Positions 7,994-15,800 of a DNA stretch of 64,000 bases are shown in pieces; positions within the stretch are counted from its first letter, which is position 1; each line of letters begins with the position of its first letter. Origin of the DNA: Pseudoduganella danionis (GTDB lineage Bacteria > Pseudomonadota > Gammaproteobacteria > Burkholderiales > Burkholderiaceae_D); the NCBI RefSeq assembly GCF_009720775.1, contig NZ_WNKW01000004.1:124001-188000 (forward strand), written 5' to 3'. The position numbers were made by a program, and so were the translations under genes. The notes under the pieces were generated by a model that searched no databases, was not told the origin of the DNA, and saw nothing but the letters and a program-made list of their open reading frames with translations.

Positions 7994-8524
7994 ATGAAAA
8001 AAATCGAAGCGAACGACACTGAAGCCAAGTCTGCCGACATCGTTGCTGACAACCTCTCCCAACTTAAGGCGCTGTTCCCTGAAGCCTTTGCTGAAGGCAA
8101 GGTACAGTTCGAGACGCTGCGGCAATTGCTCGGGGATGCTATCGAGGAGACTAACGAGAAATTCGGACTAAATTGGCATGGAAAACGTCAAGCTAAGCAG
8201 ATTGCATTGACGCAGAGTACAGGTACATTACGCCCGTGTCCCGAAGACAGTGTCAATTGGGACACTACGCAAAACATCATGATTGAGGGCGACAATTTGG
8301 AAGTGCTCAAACTCTTGCAAAAGAGCTACGCCAATAAAGTTAAACTTATTTACATCGACCCCCCTTATAACACTGGGAAAGACTTCGTCTATCCCGATAA
8401 CTTCCACGACAGTATTGCAAATTATTTGGAAATTACTGGGCAAACCGAAGTCGGCGCGCGGATTATCGCAAACACTGAGGCTAGCGGTCGGTTCCATACT
8501 GACTGGCTAAACATGATTTATGAA
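7994..8524 (+). pseudogene. Truncated type III-like DNA methyltransferase (Mod)
   Basis: 177 residues of a beta-class adenine methyltransferase. The N-terminal part resembles site-specific methyltransferases, and motif IV DPPYNTGKDF is at residues 122-131. After TDWLNMIYE the homology stops, before the target recognition domain and the AdoMet-binding motif I that in this class comes late. The frame continues without stop into a serine recombinase whose own Met is codon 178. The methyltransferase cannot be active as it stands. A good start (ATGAAAAAAATC) exists. Confidence 0.8.
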
Positions 8525-9100
8525 ATGGCAGTAATTGGATATGCTCGCGTCAGCACTGTCGAACAGACACTTGACTTGCAAAGGGACGCGCTCGCCAAAG
8601 CCGCGGTTGAGTGTGTATATGAGGAGAAGGCAAGCGGAAAGTCGGCCGATAGGCCTGAACTCGCACACTGCTTAAGGGCACTGCGAGATGGAGATACGCT
8701 CGTAGTATGGCGGCTAGACCGCCTAGGGCGCAATCTCAAGGACCTAGTCCAAATCGTCACCGACATTGAGATGCGCGGCGTGAAGTTCAAATCGCTGACG
8801 GAATCAATCGATACCTCCGGTCCCACCGGCAAGCTTGTCTTTCATATGTTTGCGGCACTAGCCCAGTTTGAACGAGAGCTTGTCCGAGAACGGACACTGG
8901 CAGGACTCGCAGCAGCTCGAGCTCGCGGCCGAAGAGGCGGAAGGCCGCAGCTTCTAAGTGACGGTAAACAACGTATAGCGCTGGCAATGCTCAAAAACAG
9001 AGAAATGTCGGTTGCAGCAATCGCCGAACATCTTGGCGTTTCCCGCTCCACACTTTACAACCTGCAAAACGACAATTACAAGGCGGTGGTTAGTGATTAA
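8525..9100 (+). CDS. Serine recombinase (resolvase/invertase family)
   Basis: 191 residues counted from the Met at 8525. The catalytic domain begins AVIGYARVSTVEQ with the nucleophile Ser10. RLDRLGRNLKDL (about 64-75) and the E-helix region QFERELVRERT follow. A C-terminal Hin-type helix-turn-helix (SVAAIAEHLGVSRSTLYNLQ) completes the family layout, so the enzyme looks intact. It has no ribosome site of its own: the codons just before it belong to the methyltransferase remnant, in the same frame, so it may be made as a 368-residue fusion from 7994 or by internal initiation. A nested palindrome follows its stop codon. Confidence 0.85.
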   Translation: MAVIGYARVSTVEQTLDLQRDALAKAAVECVYEEKASGKSADRPELAHCLRALRDGDTLVVWRLDRLGRNLKDLVQIVTDIEMRGVKFKSLTESIDTSGPTGKLVFHMFAALAQFERELVRERTLAGLAAARARGRRGGRPQLLSDGKQRIALAMLKNREMSVAAIAEHLGVSRSTLYNLQNDNYKAVVSD

Positions 9101-9140
9101 CGCCTAGTACAGACGGCCGTCTTAACAAAGTGACTAGGCG
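9101..9140. repeat. Nested palindrome after the serine recombinase
   Basis: Outer arms CGCCTAGT (9101-9108) and ACTAGGCG (9133-9140) enclose a perfect 12-bp palindrome AGACGGCCGTCT (9111-9122). It starts at the first base after the recombinase stop. It could be a recombinase site, an element end or a weak terminator; no U-tract follows. Confidence 0.5.
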
Positions 9141-9205
9141 CAGTATGGTTTGCATCTGGGATTGTCCGGTGTTCGACAAGTAAAACCAATCGAAAAATAC
9201 CGTCT

Positions 9206-10003
9206 CTACGAACGCCTCGCGTTAGCTCGATGTCCGCGGGCCGTTTGCAGATGAATATTGAGCTCCCGAGCAACGGTGCTGATGGGCCTTGATTTGTCGG
9301 CTATCAACGCAAAACCTGCTGCGCTAATTTTACAGCGCTTATCATGTTTAGCGTCAAAATCCCGATGGTCTTCTTCGCCGGTTAGGCACAGATGGTAGGG
9401 ATTCAAGCAGGTATGCTCGTTATCACACGTGTGGCTGACTATGCCATAGCGGTTATGCGGTCCTACGAACAATTCATAGATTTTTCGATGCGCGCCTACA
9501 AATTCTCCAGAATATTCCGACGCGCAGAATTGTCGGTAACCATCAAACGTCGAGGGCAGCCAATCTGCGAAGAAACACTTGTCTGGCGAAAAGCCCGCAA
9601 AGGGTTTAGCAATTCGAGATGGCTGTTGACTGAGAGCAAGTGGCTCGGGCATATGCACAGAAGGAAAACTCAATCCATGTGGCCCAAACTGTCCACGAGT
9701 ATCATTATGAAGTAGCCTATCAAGATAATTCTCCGTGGGTCCAGCGACATAGAGGTGATACGGGTTACGACAGGCCGCAACGCCACAACGATGGAGCACG
9801 TAATCATCGCTGGTAATTTCTCCGACAAGCAGAGCGACAACCAACCGGTGCGCAGACATCGGCTTATTTGCCTCTTTAACTTGAATACTGCCGTATCCAG
9901 ACGAAGTGTGCCATTGGGGAATAAAACACAATTTAGGATGGAAGCCAACGAAAGTTGGCACTGCCGCCGCTACATTTTGGTGCAAAGATGCTGAAGACCA
10001 CAT
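9206..10003 (-). CDS. Tandem-module HNH / His-Me finger endonuclease-like protein
   Basis: A 265-residue protein; the start at 10003 is chosen because AGAGGTG lies at ideal spacing before that ATG (an upstream ATG would add 28 residues). It has two copies of the same module. Copy 1, residues 18-92, has AHR then HRCGVAACRNPYHL. Copy 2, residues 136-213, has AHR then HTCDNEHTCLNPYHL. The His-Cys...Cys-x-Asn-Pro-x-His-Leu pattern is that of the zinc loop of His-Me finger (HNH_3 / zf-His_Me_endon-like) nucleases of phages and mobile DNA. A helix-turn-helix-like segment (ISTVARELNIHLQTARGHR) ends the protein. Substrate unknown; a homing-type nuclease is possible. It lies in the island, opposite in strand to the recombinase. 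Confidence 0.65.
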   Translation of the reverse strand: MWSSASLHQNVAAAVPTFVGFHPKLCFIPQWHTSSGYGSIQVKEANKPMSAHRLVVALLVGEITSDDYVLHRCGVAACRNPYHLYVAGPTENYLDRLLHNDTRGQFGPHGLSFPSVHMPEPLALSQQPSRIAKPFAGFSPDKCFFADWLPSTFDGYRQFCASEYSGEFVGAHRKIYELFVGPHNRYGIVSHTCDNEHTCLNPYHLCLTGEEDHRDFDAKHDKRCKISAAGFALIADKSRPISTVARELNIHLQTARGHRANARRS

Positions 10004-10421
10004 AGAAATCACCTCTCTCAGAATTTCCTTAGTTCGACTGAACTTACCGAGTTGCCATGTAGGTCGCTCCCCCAACATTGGCATCACATTGAAACCAATA
10101 ATACAGCTTCACCTCGGACTCAGAAAGAGATTTTTGAAAATTTTCCTTTAAAAATCAAATATATACAATAGAATTCGCAAAACGCAAGTGAGAATTACGC
10201 CGGCAAAGTTACCATAACCAAATATTACAATTTGAGGTGTACAGTGGAGACGTTTTGGCTCACTTACAGCCAACTCATTGACTCTCGCAGGCGCACGCAA
10301 ACGCAAGCGCCTAGATTGTGTTACCGTCGGCATCTCCAAACCGCTAAGAGGGTTCTCAAGCTAAATCGGAAAGCTAGGGTTGTGTCCTAGTTGGCCCCCC
10401 CCCCAAACATAGAACCCTAAC
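10004..10421. other. Non-coding stretch with a C10 tract
   Basis: 418 bp between the endonuclease-like gene and the excisionase gene. No convincing gene is seen. It contains an AT-rich part (10140-10170), likely the promoter area of the endonuclease-like gene, and a run of ten C at 10395-10404 just after the excisionase stop. Confidence 0.55.
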
Positions 10422-10646
10422 TCATGCCGCAAACAGAGTCTTCCGGGGACGCCCTCGCTTAACGGGGCACCTATCACCCACTTGAGTGGCAGTGTGAGCT
10501 ACGCTTCGCAGCAACTCAGCTTCATCCCACAGAAGAATTCGGCCAACTCTCTTCGGATGCGGTATTACCCCTTGCTTCATGTAAGTGGTAATCGTTCGAA
10601 CTGTGACGCGCAACATTGCAGCCACTTCCTTCTTTTTCAAATACAT
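10422..10646 (-). CDS. AlpA-like excisionase / helix-turn-helix protein
   Basis: A 74-residue protein starting MYLKKKEVAAMLRVTVRTITTYMKQGVIPHPKRVG (first half), the winged helix-turn-helix pattern of AlpA/Xis proteins. It ends with KRGRPRK, an AT-hook-like motif. GGGAG precedes the ATG at good spacing. The integrase stop is 45 bp upstream, so both are probably on one transcript. Xis-type proteins bend att DNA and promote excision; some instead activate integrase genes. Confidence 0.75.
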   Translation of the reverse strand: MYLKKKEVAAMLRVTVRTITTYMKQGVIPHPKRVGRILLWDEAELLRSVAHTATQVGDRCPVKRGRPRKTLFAA

Positions 10647-10691
10647 CGCTTCTCCCTAAATTTGAGTATAGGAAGAAATTCACGATGAACA

Positions 10692-11963
10692 TCAGATTCT
10701 AGGAAAAAGATTGATAGCGTTCGGCAGCTCCGCAAGTCGCGAGGCAGTCGTGCTTGCGTCGAGCCGAATGTAATGCTTCTCTAAAGTACGAAGGTCCTGA
10801 TGCCCCGAAAACAATGCTGCCTCAGGCAAGTTCAAGCCACAATCCTGCACCAGCCGACTTAGCGCCTCACGTCGACAGTCGTGAAGCCTCACATCGAAAA
10901 TATCGGCCTTATCAGCAGACTGTCTCCAGATGCTACTAAAGTTTCCGGGTGAAATTGTGAAAATGGAACCGAATTTTTGAGGCTTCAATTCTTGCAAAAT
11001 TCTAATTGCTCCTGGTAGCAAAGGTACGTCGCGTGCATGTACTTTAGTTTTCGTCCCATATCCCGGGGCTTGTAAACGTACAACGCTTCTTTTGAAATCA
11101 ACGTCTTCCCAACGCAATGAAACTACTTCAGAGCGACGAAGCGAAGTGAGAACTGCAAGAAGTACAGCTGCCTTAGCTTCAGGATTGCTTATGTTGCTGA
11201 GGATGTCATTCAACTCATCATTAGCAATGCGCCGGCTTCGAGGTTTGGCGGCCTCAGGGAGCTCCATGTGCATCAAATAGTGTGATTGCCATTGAGCACC
11301 AAACGACGACCAACGAGGGCTGATTCTTAAATATTTTGTAATCGCTCGTCTTAGTAAATTCAACTCATGGCGTACAGACTGCGAGCTAACAGGATGAACT
11401 TCGCTAGGAAACTCTCTGCCCTTCTTCCGACGTGCATAACGTTGATGCTTTGTAAGCGGCTTACCATTCTCGTCAACGCCTAAGGCAAGGACTCTATTGG
11501 GCGGGCGCCCCGAGCCATATTTCCCGCTCAAACGGTCAAGTTTCCAGGTGCCAATCAATTTCTCATTAAGCTGGTCAAGCGTATTCTGGCCAAAGCACTT
11601 GCGCAGTAAGGCAAGACGCGATTTCTCAGAGGCTTTACCAGCAAGTTTTGAAAGCTCGGAGCTTTCAAACTCGTCAAAAACGTCAGACAAATGGATAGAT
11701 GCCAGAGGGTTTTGCGGCCCCGTTGGTAGGCGAGCTTGGCTCAAATAGTGGGCAGGACTATAAGGCTCTGAAGGTTTGGCGAGACCGGTAATTTCTTCGA
11801 GGAACTCAACTCGACGCCGACGAGCCCATGCAAGACCCTCTGCCTTTACATCACATGTGTAGCTATCTTTTAGGTGACGGACTTGGACTTTGAACCTAAA
11901 CGCTCCACATCGAACTTCGAGGTAGATGTTCTTTTCGATTGTGCAGCTTTTTTGTTTTGACAT
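10692..11963 (-). CDS. Tyrosine-type site-specific integrase
   Basis: A 423-residue integrase. The catalytic domain covers about 245-420. Visible active-site residues are Arg276 (TSLRRSEV), Lys in the GTKTK beta-turn region (305-307), His361 and Arg364 (HDCRREA), His388 (SGHQDLRT) and Tyr398 (EKHY). The N-terminal ~200 residues hold the arm-binding and core-binding regions, with a His/Lys-rich linker. AAGGAG lies seven bases before the ATG. Its location next to tRNA-Arg and the att core shows it drove integration of this element. It appears intact. Confidence 0.93.
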   Translation of the reverse strand: MSKQKSCTIEKNIYLEVRCGAFRFKVQVRHLKDSYTCDVKAEGLAWARRRRVEFLEEITGLAKPSEPYSPAHYLSQARLPTGPQNPLASIHLSDVFDEFESSELSKLAGKASEKSRLALLRKCFGQNTLDQLNEKLIGTWKLDRLSGKYGSGRPPNRVLALGVDENGKPLTKHQRYARRKKGREFPSEVHPVSSQSVRHELNLLRRAITKYLRISPRWSSFGAQWQSHYLMHMELPEAAKPRSRRIANDELNDILSNISNPEAKAAVLLAVLTSLRRSEVVSLRWEDVDFKRSVVRLQAPGYGTKTKVHARDVPLLPGAIRILQELKPQKFGSIFTISPGNFSSIWRQSADKADIFDVRLHDCRREALSRLVQDCGLNLPEAALFSGHQDLRTLEKHYIRLDASTTASRLAELPNAINLFPRI

Positions 11964-12047
11964 AGCGTAACTCCTTAAGGTGGAGTGACGTATAGGCAGA
12001 TTTGTCCTATGTCATGAACCAAGATGGCAAATATATTTGCCCAGAAT

Positions 12048-12068
12048 CTTTCCCAAAAACTTTCCCAA
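12048..12068 (+). repeat. Tandem CTTTCCCAA repeat, right copy
   Basis: Identical over 21 bp to 6706-6726: two CTTTCCCAA units with AAA between. A third, degenerate unit (TTTGCCCAGAA) precedes it at 12036-12046. It lies between the integrase start and the tRNA. Confidence 0.65.
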
Positions 12069-12123
12069 ATCATGAGAAGGAATCCCAGCATGCCGAAAAA
12101 GCATACTAAAAGCCCGTCATTAT

Positions 12124-12199
12124 TGGTGCGGCTGGCTGGAATCGAACCAGCGACCCTTGGCTTCGGAGGCCAATACTCTATCCACTGAGCTACAGCCGC
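12124..12199 (-). tRNA. tRNA-Arg (anticodon CCG)
   Basis: A complete cloverleaf can be drawn. The 7-bp acceptor stem GCGGCTG/CAGCCGC spans 12193-12199 and 12128-12134, and CCA is encoded (12124-12126). The anticodon loop CTCCGAA has anticodon CCG at 12164-12166, and the T-arm is GCTGG-TTCGATT-CCAGC. It reads CGG codons. It is the integration target of the element; its 3' half was probably supplied by the element, because the displaced copy at 6542 has a different but also paired T-stem. Confidence 0.95.
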
Positions 12200-12309
12200 G
12201 CTGGAGGGGATTTCTGAAGTGAGCCGTAGGATACCGTTTTATTCGTTCTGCGTCCATGGAAAGTGTCGTTTTGCGCGCTAACTCGTTTCCTAGCAGGCAT
12301 TTTTGAGTC

Positions 12310-12315
12310 TATAAT
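12310..12315 (+). promoter_or_regulatory. Candidate -10 box of the cytochrome gene
   Basis: TATAAT lies 85 bp before the cytochrome c start. No good -35 hexamer is seen at 17 bp, so confidence is limited. Confidence 0.4.
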
Positions 12316-12399
12316 CGCCGATCAAGTAGAGCCTTTGCTCGGCTGTTGGTTGATCTTTTCACCCCCATCCGACTCTCAAATCAGTCTGTTAAGGAAATC

Positions 12400-12927
12400 A
12401 TGAGCGACGCACATAACGAACACGAATCCGCCATCAAAACGCCTAAGCAGCTGGTCGCTGCTGTTATCGGCTTCTTCGCCGTAGTCATCATCGGTATCGT
12501 CCTGCTGGTTCAGTATGTCACCACCGACAAGCTGACCGGCCGTGGTTCGAACAGCCAGGAACCGGATGAGATCGCTGCCCGTCTGGCACCGGTTGCCGAC
12601 AACGGCTTTACGCTGAAAGATGTGAGCGGTCCTAAAGTGCTGCAAACGGGCGAAGCCATCTACACCTCCACTTGCGCAGCCTGCCACGGCAGCGGCGCAG
12701 CCGGTGCACCGAAATTCGGCGACGCAGGCGCATGGGGTGCCCGTATTGCTCAAGGTTTCGATACGCTGGTTAAACACGCTAACGAAGGTCTGCGCGCCAT
12801 GCCAGCCAAAGGCGGCAATCCTGAACTGGCCGACGTGGAAATCGCCCGCGCCGTAGCCTACATGGGCAACGCTGCAGGCGGCAAGTTCAAAGAACCGGAA
12901 GCACCAGCTGCTGCCGAAGCCAAATAA
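12400..12927 (+). CDS. Membrane-anchored c-type cytochrome (cytochrome c5-like)
   Basis: 175 residues from the ATG preceded by AAGGAAA (an upstream GTG in frame has no ribosome site). One N-terminal membrane segment at about 17-40 anchors the protein. The periplasmic domain carries the haem motif CAACH (Cys92, Cys95, His96) and a likely axial Met136 in RAMPAKGG. It belongs to the short class I cytochromes that carry electrons to terminal oxidases or other periplasmic acceptors. An Ala/Glu/Pro-rich tail ends the protein. An intrinsic terminator follows. Confidence 0.85.
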   Translation: MSDAHNEHESAIKTPKQLVAAVIGFFAVVIIGIVLLVQYVTTDKLTGRGSNSQEPDEIAARLAPVADNGFTLKDVSGPKVLQTGEAIYTSTCAACHGSGAAGAPKFGDAGAWGARIAQGFDTLVKHANEGLRAMPAKGGNPELADVEIARAVAYMGNAAGGKFKEPEAPAAAEAK

Positions 12928-12950
12928 GCGCTATCAGCGCGCAGAAAAAA

Positions 12951-12975
12951 ACCGGCCAGATGGCCGGTTTTTTTT
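12951..12975. terminator. Bidirectional intrinsic terminator
   Basis: ACCGGCCA and TGGCCGGT form the stem, with A7 on the left and T8 on the right. It serves the cytochrome gene and the convergent lipoprotein gene. Confidence 0.9.
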
Positions 12976-12990
12976 CGTCCTCACCCAGCC

Positions 12991-13548
12991 TTAGCTGCAC
13001 AGGCCCGGCGCCTTGCGCTCGGCGAAATAGCGGTAGGTAAAGGTGCGCATCGGGTACTTGGTCAGCGCGATCTCGAACGCGGGCGGCTGCACATCGAAAC
13101 GCTCGGGCAGTTTTTCCTTCACGCGCAGACGCACACGCCAGATGGTTTCATCACCCGTCGCACCGGCCACCAGCATGTCCGGCACTTTCGGGATCACGTC
13201 GACGATTTCGGCGCGCGAATTGGTGGCGCGCTGATAGAAGCTGACCAGTTCGGCCTTGGCCAGCACGGGACCATGCGGTGCTGTCACCAGATATTCGCGG
13301 CTCAGGAACATGGCGCGTTCACCGCGCGGCACCAGATACACAAAGGTGAACTCGGTGCTGCCATCGGCCTGCACCTGCGGCGAGGTGGTGGAGATGCTCA
13401 CGCCACGGGGCAGGTTGTAGCGCGAGCCTTCCTGCCAGTCGCGGCATTCGGGCGTTTTCGCCATGTACAGATCGACGGGCGTAAAACTATCACCGCAACC
13501 GGACAGCAGCACAGCAGTTAAAACAGGTACGACATAACGCAGACGCAT
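12991..13548 (-). CDS. Putative lipoprotein
   Basis: 185 residues beginning MRLRYVVPVLTAVLLSGCGD: a lipoprotein signal peptide with lipobox LSGC, so Cys18 is the likely lipidated residue. The rest is a mixed, probably beta-rich domain (for example QADGSTEFTFVYLVPRGE). I do not recognise a family. Asp at +2 after Cys suggests inner-membrane retention if E. coli rules apply. It is convergent with the cytochrome gene. Confidence 0.65.
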   Translation of the reverse strand: MRLRYVVPVLTAVLLSGCGDSFTPVDLYMAKTPECRDWQEGSRYNLPRGVSISTTSPQVQADGSTEFTFVYLVPRGERAMFLSREYLVTAPHGPVLAKAELVSFYQRATNSRAEIVDVIPKVPDMLVAGATGDETIWRVRLRVKEKLPERFDVQPPAFEIALTKYPMRTFTYRYFAERKAPGLCS

Positions 13549-13593
13549 GGTTCAACAACTTCCTCGATGATCAAGCCGCTAGTGTACCGCACA

Positions 13594-13622
13594 ATAAAAA
13601 AGGGCCGCATCGCTGCGGCCCT
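13594..13622 (-). terminator. Intrinsic terminator of the first M13 peptidase gene
   Basis: AGGGCCGCA (13601-13609) pairs with TGCGGCCCT (13614-13622) over TCGC. On the minus strand the stem is followed by a U-rich run (plus-strand AATAAAAA). Confidence 0.85.
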
Positions 13623-13642
13623 CTTACTCGGCTAGTACCGGC

Positions 13643-15709
13643 TTACCACATGATCACGCGGTCTTTCGGTGCCAGATACATCTTGTCGCCCGGCTTCACG
13701 TCGAACGCGTCGTAGAAGCCCGGCTGGTTACGCATGGTGCCGTTGGCGCGGAATTTACCCGGCGAGTGCGGATCGGTCTTGATCTGCACGATCTGCTGGG
13801 CTTCACGCATTTTCATACGCCATACCTGAGCAAAGCCCATGTAGAAGCGCTGGTCGCCCGTCAGACCGTCGATGACGGGAGCTTTCTTGCCTTTCAGCGA
13901 CAGCTTGTAAGCTTTGTAGGCAATCGCCACGCCGCTGTTGTCGGCAATGTTCTCGCCCAAGGTCAGTTCGCCGTTGACGTTATAGCCAGGCAGCGGGCTG
14001 AACTGGTTGTACTGCTCGACCAGCATCTTGGTCTTGGCCGCGAAGTTCTTGTGGTCGGCAGCCGTCCACCAGTCACGCAGATTGCCGTCGCCATCGTACT
14101 GGGCGCCCTGATCGTCGAAGCCGTGGCTGATTTCATGGCCGATCACGCCGCCGATGGCGCCGTAGTTGACGGCATCATCCGCATCCGCATTGAAGAACGG
14201 TGCCTGCAGTATCGATGCAGGGAACACGATTTCATTCATTTCCGGATTGTAGTAGGCATTCACGGTCTGTGGCGTCATGCCCCACTCGTCGCGGTCGATC
14301 GGTTTGCCCAGCTTGTTCAGTTCCTTGTTGTATTCGAACTGGCGCGAACGCAGCATGTTACCGACCAGATCATCCTTGGCGATCACCAGCTTGGAGTAAT
14401 CGCGCCAGTGGTTAGGGTAGCCGATCTTGGTGGTGAACTTGGCCAGCTTGGCTTGCGCCTGCTTCTTGGTGGTCGGGCTCATCCAGTCCAGCTTGTCGAT
14501 GCTGGTCTTATAGGCGGCCAGCAGGTTTTTCACCAGCACTTCCATGCGGGCTTTACGCTCGGCCGGGAAGTATTTCTCGACATACAGCTTGCCCACGGAT
14601 TCACCCAGTGCGCCTTCGGTGGTCGAGACGGCGCGCTTCCAGCGTGGACGCATTTCCGTGACGCCGCTCAGCACGGTGCCGTAGAAGGCAAAGTTCTCAT
14701 CCACGAAGGCTTTGCTCAGGTAAGGCGCACCAGCGCGCAGCAACTGCCACTGGAAGTAGGATTTCAGCGTATCGACCGGCGTTGCGGCCAGCAGCGCGGT
14801 CATGCCCTTCAGGTAGCTAGGCTGGCCAACGATCACATAATTGACCTTGCCAGCGATGCCGGCAGCGCTCAGGTAAGCGTTCCAGTCGTAACCGGGTGCC
14901 ACTTCGGCCAGCTTGGCAATGTCCACCTTGTTGTAGGCTTTGACTGGATCGCGCAGTTCCACCTTGGTCCATTGCAGCTTGGCCAGTTCGGTTTCGAACG
15001 CGACGATCTGCTTGGCGGTAGCAGCGCTGTTGGCGTCGCCGGCCAGTGCCAGCATCTTGGCTATGTGCTGTTCGTATTTGGCCAGTGCGTCCGCCAGTTT
15101 GGCGTCGTCGGCTTTCAGGTAGTAATCACGGTCCGGCAGGCCCAGACCATCCTGGCCCAGATCGACCACGTATTTGGTGGAATCCTTGTTGTCCTGATGG
15201 ATGCCGAAGCCGAACGGGGCCGACACGCCGATTTCACCCATGTGGGCGATCAGCGCTGGCAACTGGCTCTTGTCCGAGAACGCAGCAATCTTGTCCATCT
15301 CGCCTTTGAGCGGGCTCAGACCCAGTTGCTCCAGACGGGCTTCATCCATGAAGCTCGCGTACAGGTCGCCGATGCGCTGGGCATCCGCACCAGCCGACGG
15401 ATTGGCGGCAGCGTTTTCGATAATCGCGCGCAGTTGCGGCTGGATGTCATCGCGCAGTTTGGCGAAGCTGCCCCAGCTCGATTTGTCGGCGGGGATTTCC
15501 GTGGTCGCCAGCCATTTGCCGTTCAGGTGGGCAAACAGGTCGTCCTGTACACGGACGGCAGGGTCGATGTATTCGACGGCGATACCGGAAGCCAGGGTTT
15601 TAGGAGCAACTTTGGCACTGGCCGGAGCAACACTTTTGGTATTGTCGGCAGCACCTGCGAGACCCGCGATCAGGCTCAGGGTCAGGGCACTTACGAGATG
15701 ACGTTTCAC
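13643..15709 (-). CDS. M13 family zinc metallopeptidase (PepO/neprilysin type), copy A
   Basis: 688 residues with a signal peptide ending near AGLAGA-A. An M13_N domain fills about residues 45-430 and the catalytic M13 domain the rest. The zinc site is His525-Glu-x-x-His529 (VIGHEISHGFDD), with ENIAD downstream supplying the Glu ligand. NAYYNPEMNEIVFPA and the C-terminal CxxW-like tail (ending VIMW) are family marks. Such enzymes cut short peptides; here periplasmic or secreted. It is one of three tandem paralogues on the same strand, last in the array, and followed by a terminator. Confidence 0.92.
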   Translation of the reverse strand: MKRHLVSALTLSLIAGLAGAADNTKSVAPASAKVAPKTLASGIAVEYIDPAVRVQDDLFAHLNGKWLATTEIPADKSSWGSFAKLRDDIQPQLRAIIENAAANPSAGADAQRIGDLYASFMDEARLEQLGLSPLKGEMDKIAAFSDKSQLPALIAHMGEIGVSAPFGFGIHQDNKDSTKYVVDLGQDGLGLPDRDYYLKADDAKLADALAKYEQHIAKMLALAGDANSAATAKQIVAFETELAKLQWTKVELRDPVKAYNKVDIAKLAEVAPGYDWNAYLSAAGIAGKVNYVIVGQPSYLKGMTALLAATPVDTLKSYFQWQLLRAGAPYLSKAFVDENFAFYGTVLSGVTEMRPRWKRAVSTTEGALGESVGKLYVEKYFPAERKARMEVLVKNLLAAYKTSIDKLDWMSPTTKKQAQAKLAKFTTKIGYPNHWRDYSKLVIAKDDLVGNMLRSRQFEYNKELNKLGKPIDRDEWGMTPQTVNAYYNPEMNEIVFPASILQAPFFNADADDAVNYGAIGGVIGHEISHGFDDQGAQYDGDGNLRDWWTAADHKNFAAKTKMLVEQYNQFSPLPGYNVNGELTLGENIADNSGVAIAYKAYKLSLKGKKAPVIDGLTGDQRFYMGFAQVWRMKMREAQQIVQIKTDPHSPGKFRANGTMRNQPGFYDAFDVKPGDKMYLAPKDRVIMW

Positions 15710-15800
15710 GTTTTATCCTTCTTGATAGGGAAACAAAGAGGCCGATACACAATGATGGGCCGGACTAATTTATAGCACACGGCCCACCCCGGATAAAGGC

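Larger units (their letters stand above)
6569..12171. mobile_element. Integrative element in tRNA-Arg(CCG)
   Basis: About 5.6 kb bounded by the 21-bp identical att core at both ends. The tyrosine integrase gene lies at the right end next to the intact tRNA, with a small excisionase gene behind it. Cargo is a helicase remnant, DUF4391 remnant, truncated DNA methyltransferase fused to a serine recombinase, and a tandem-module endonuclease-like gene. Base composition is clearly more AT-rich than the flanks. The cargo looks like a decayed restriction/defence island rather than a phage, since no structural or replication genes are seen. Confidence 0.85.

Noticed and set aside
10148..10339. 63-codon minus-strand frame between the endonuclease-like gene and the excisionase gene
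   Set aside because: No ribosome site and an implausible composition for its first half; treated as non-coding.
6569..12171. The island as a prophage
   Set aside because: Only integrase and excisionase are phage-like; no capsid, tail, lysis or replication genes occur in the 5.6 kb.
15753..15786. Terminator between M13 copies A and B
   Set aside because: A 7-bp stem with a 17-nt loop and no U-run; too weak to call.
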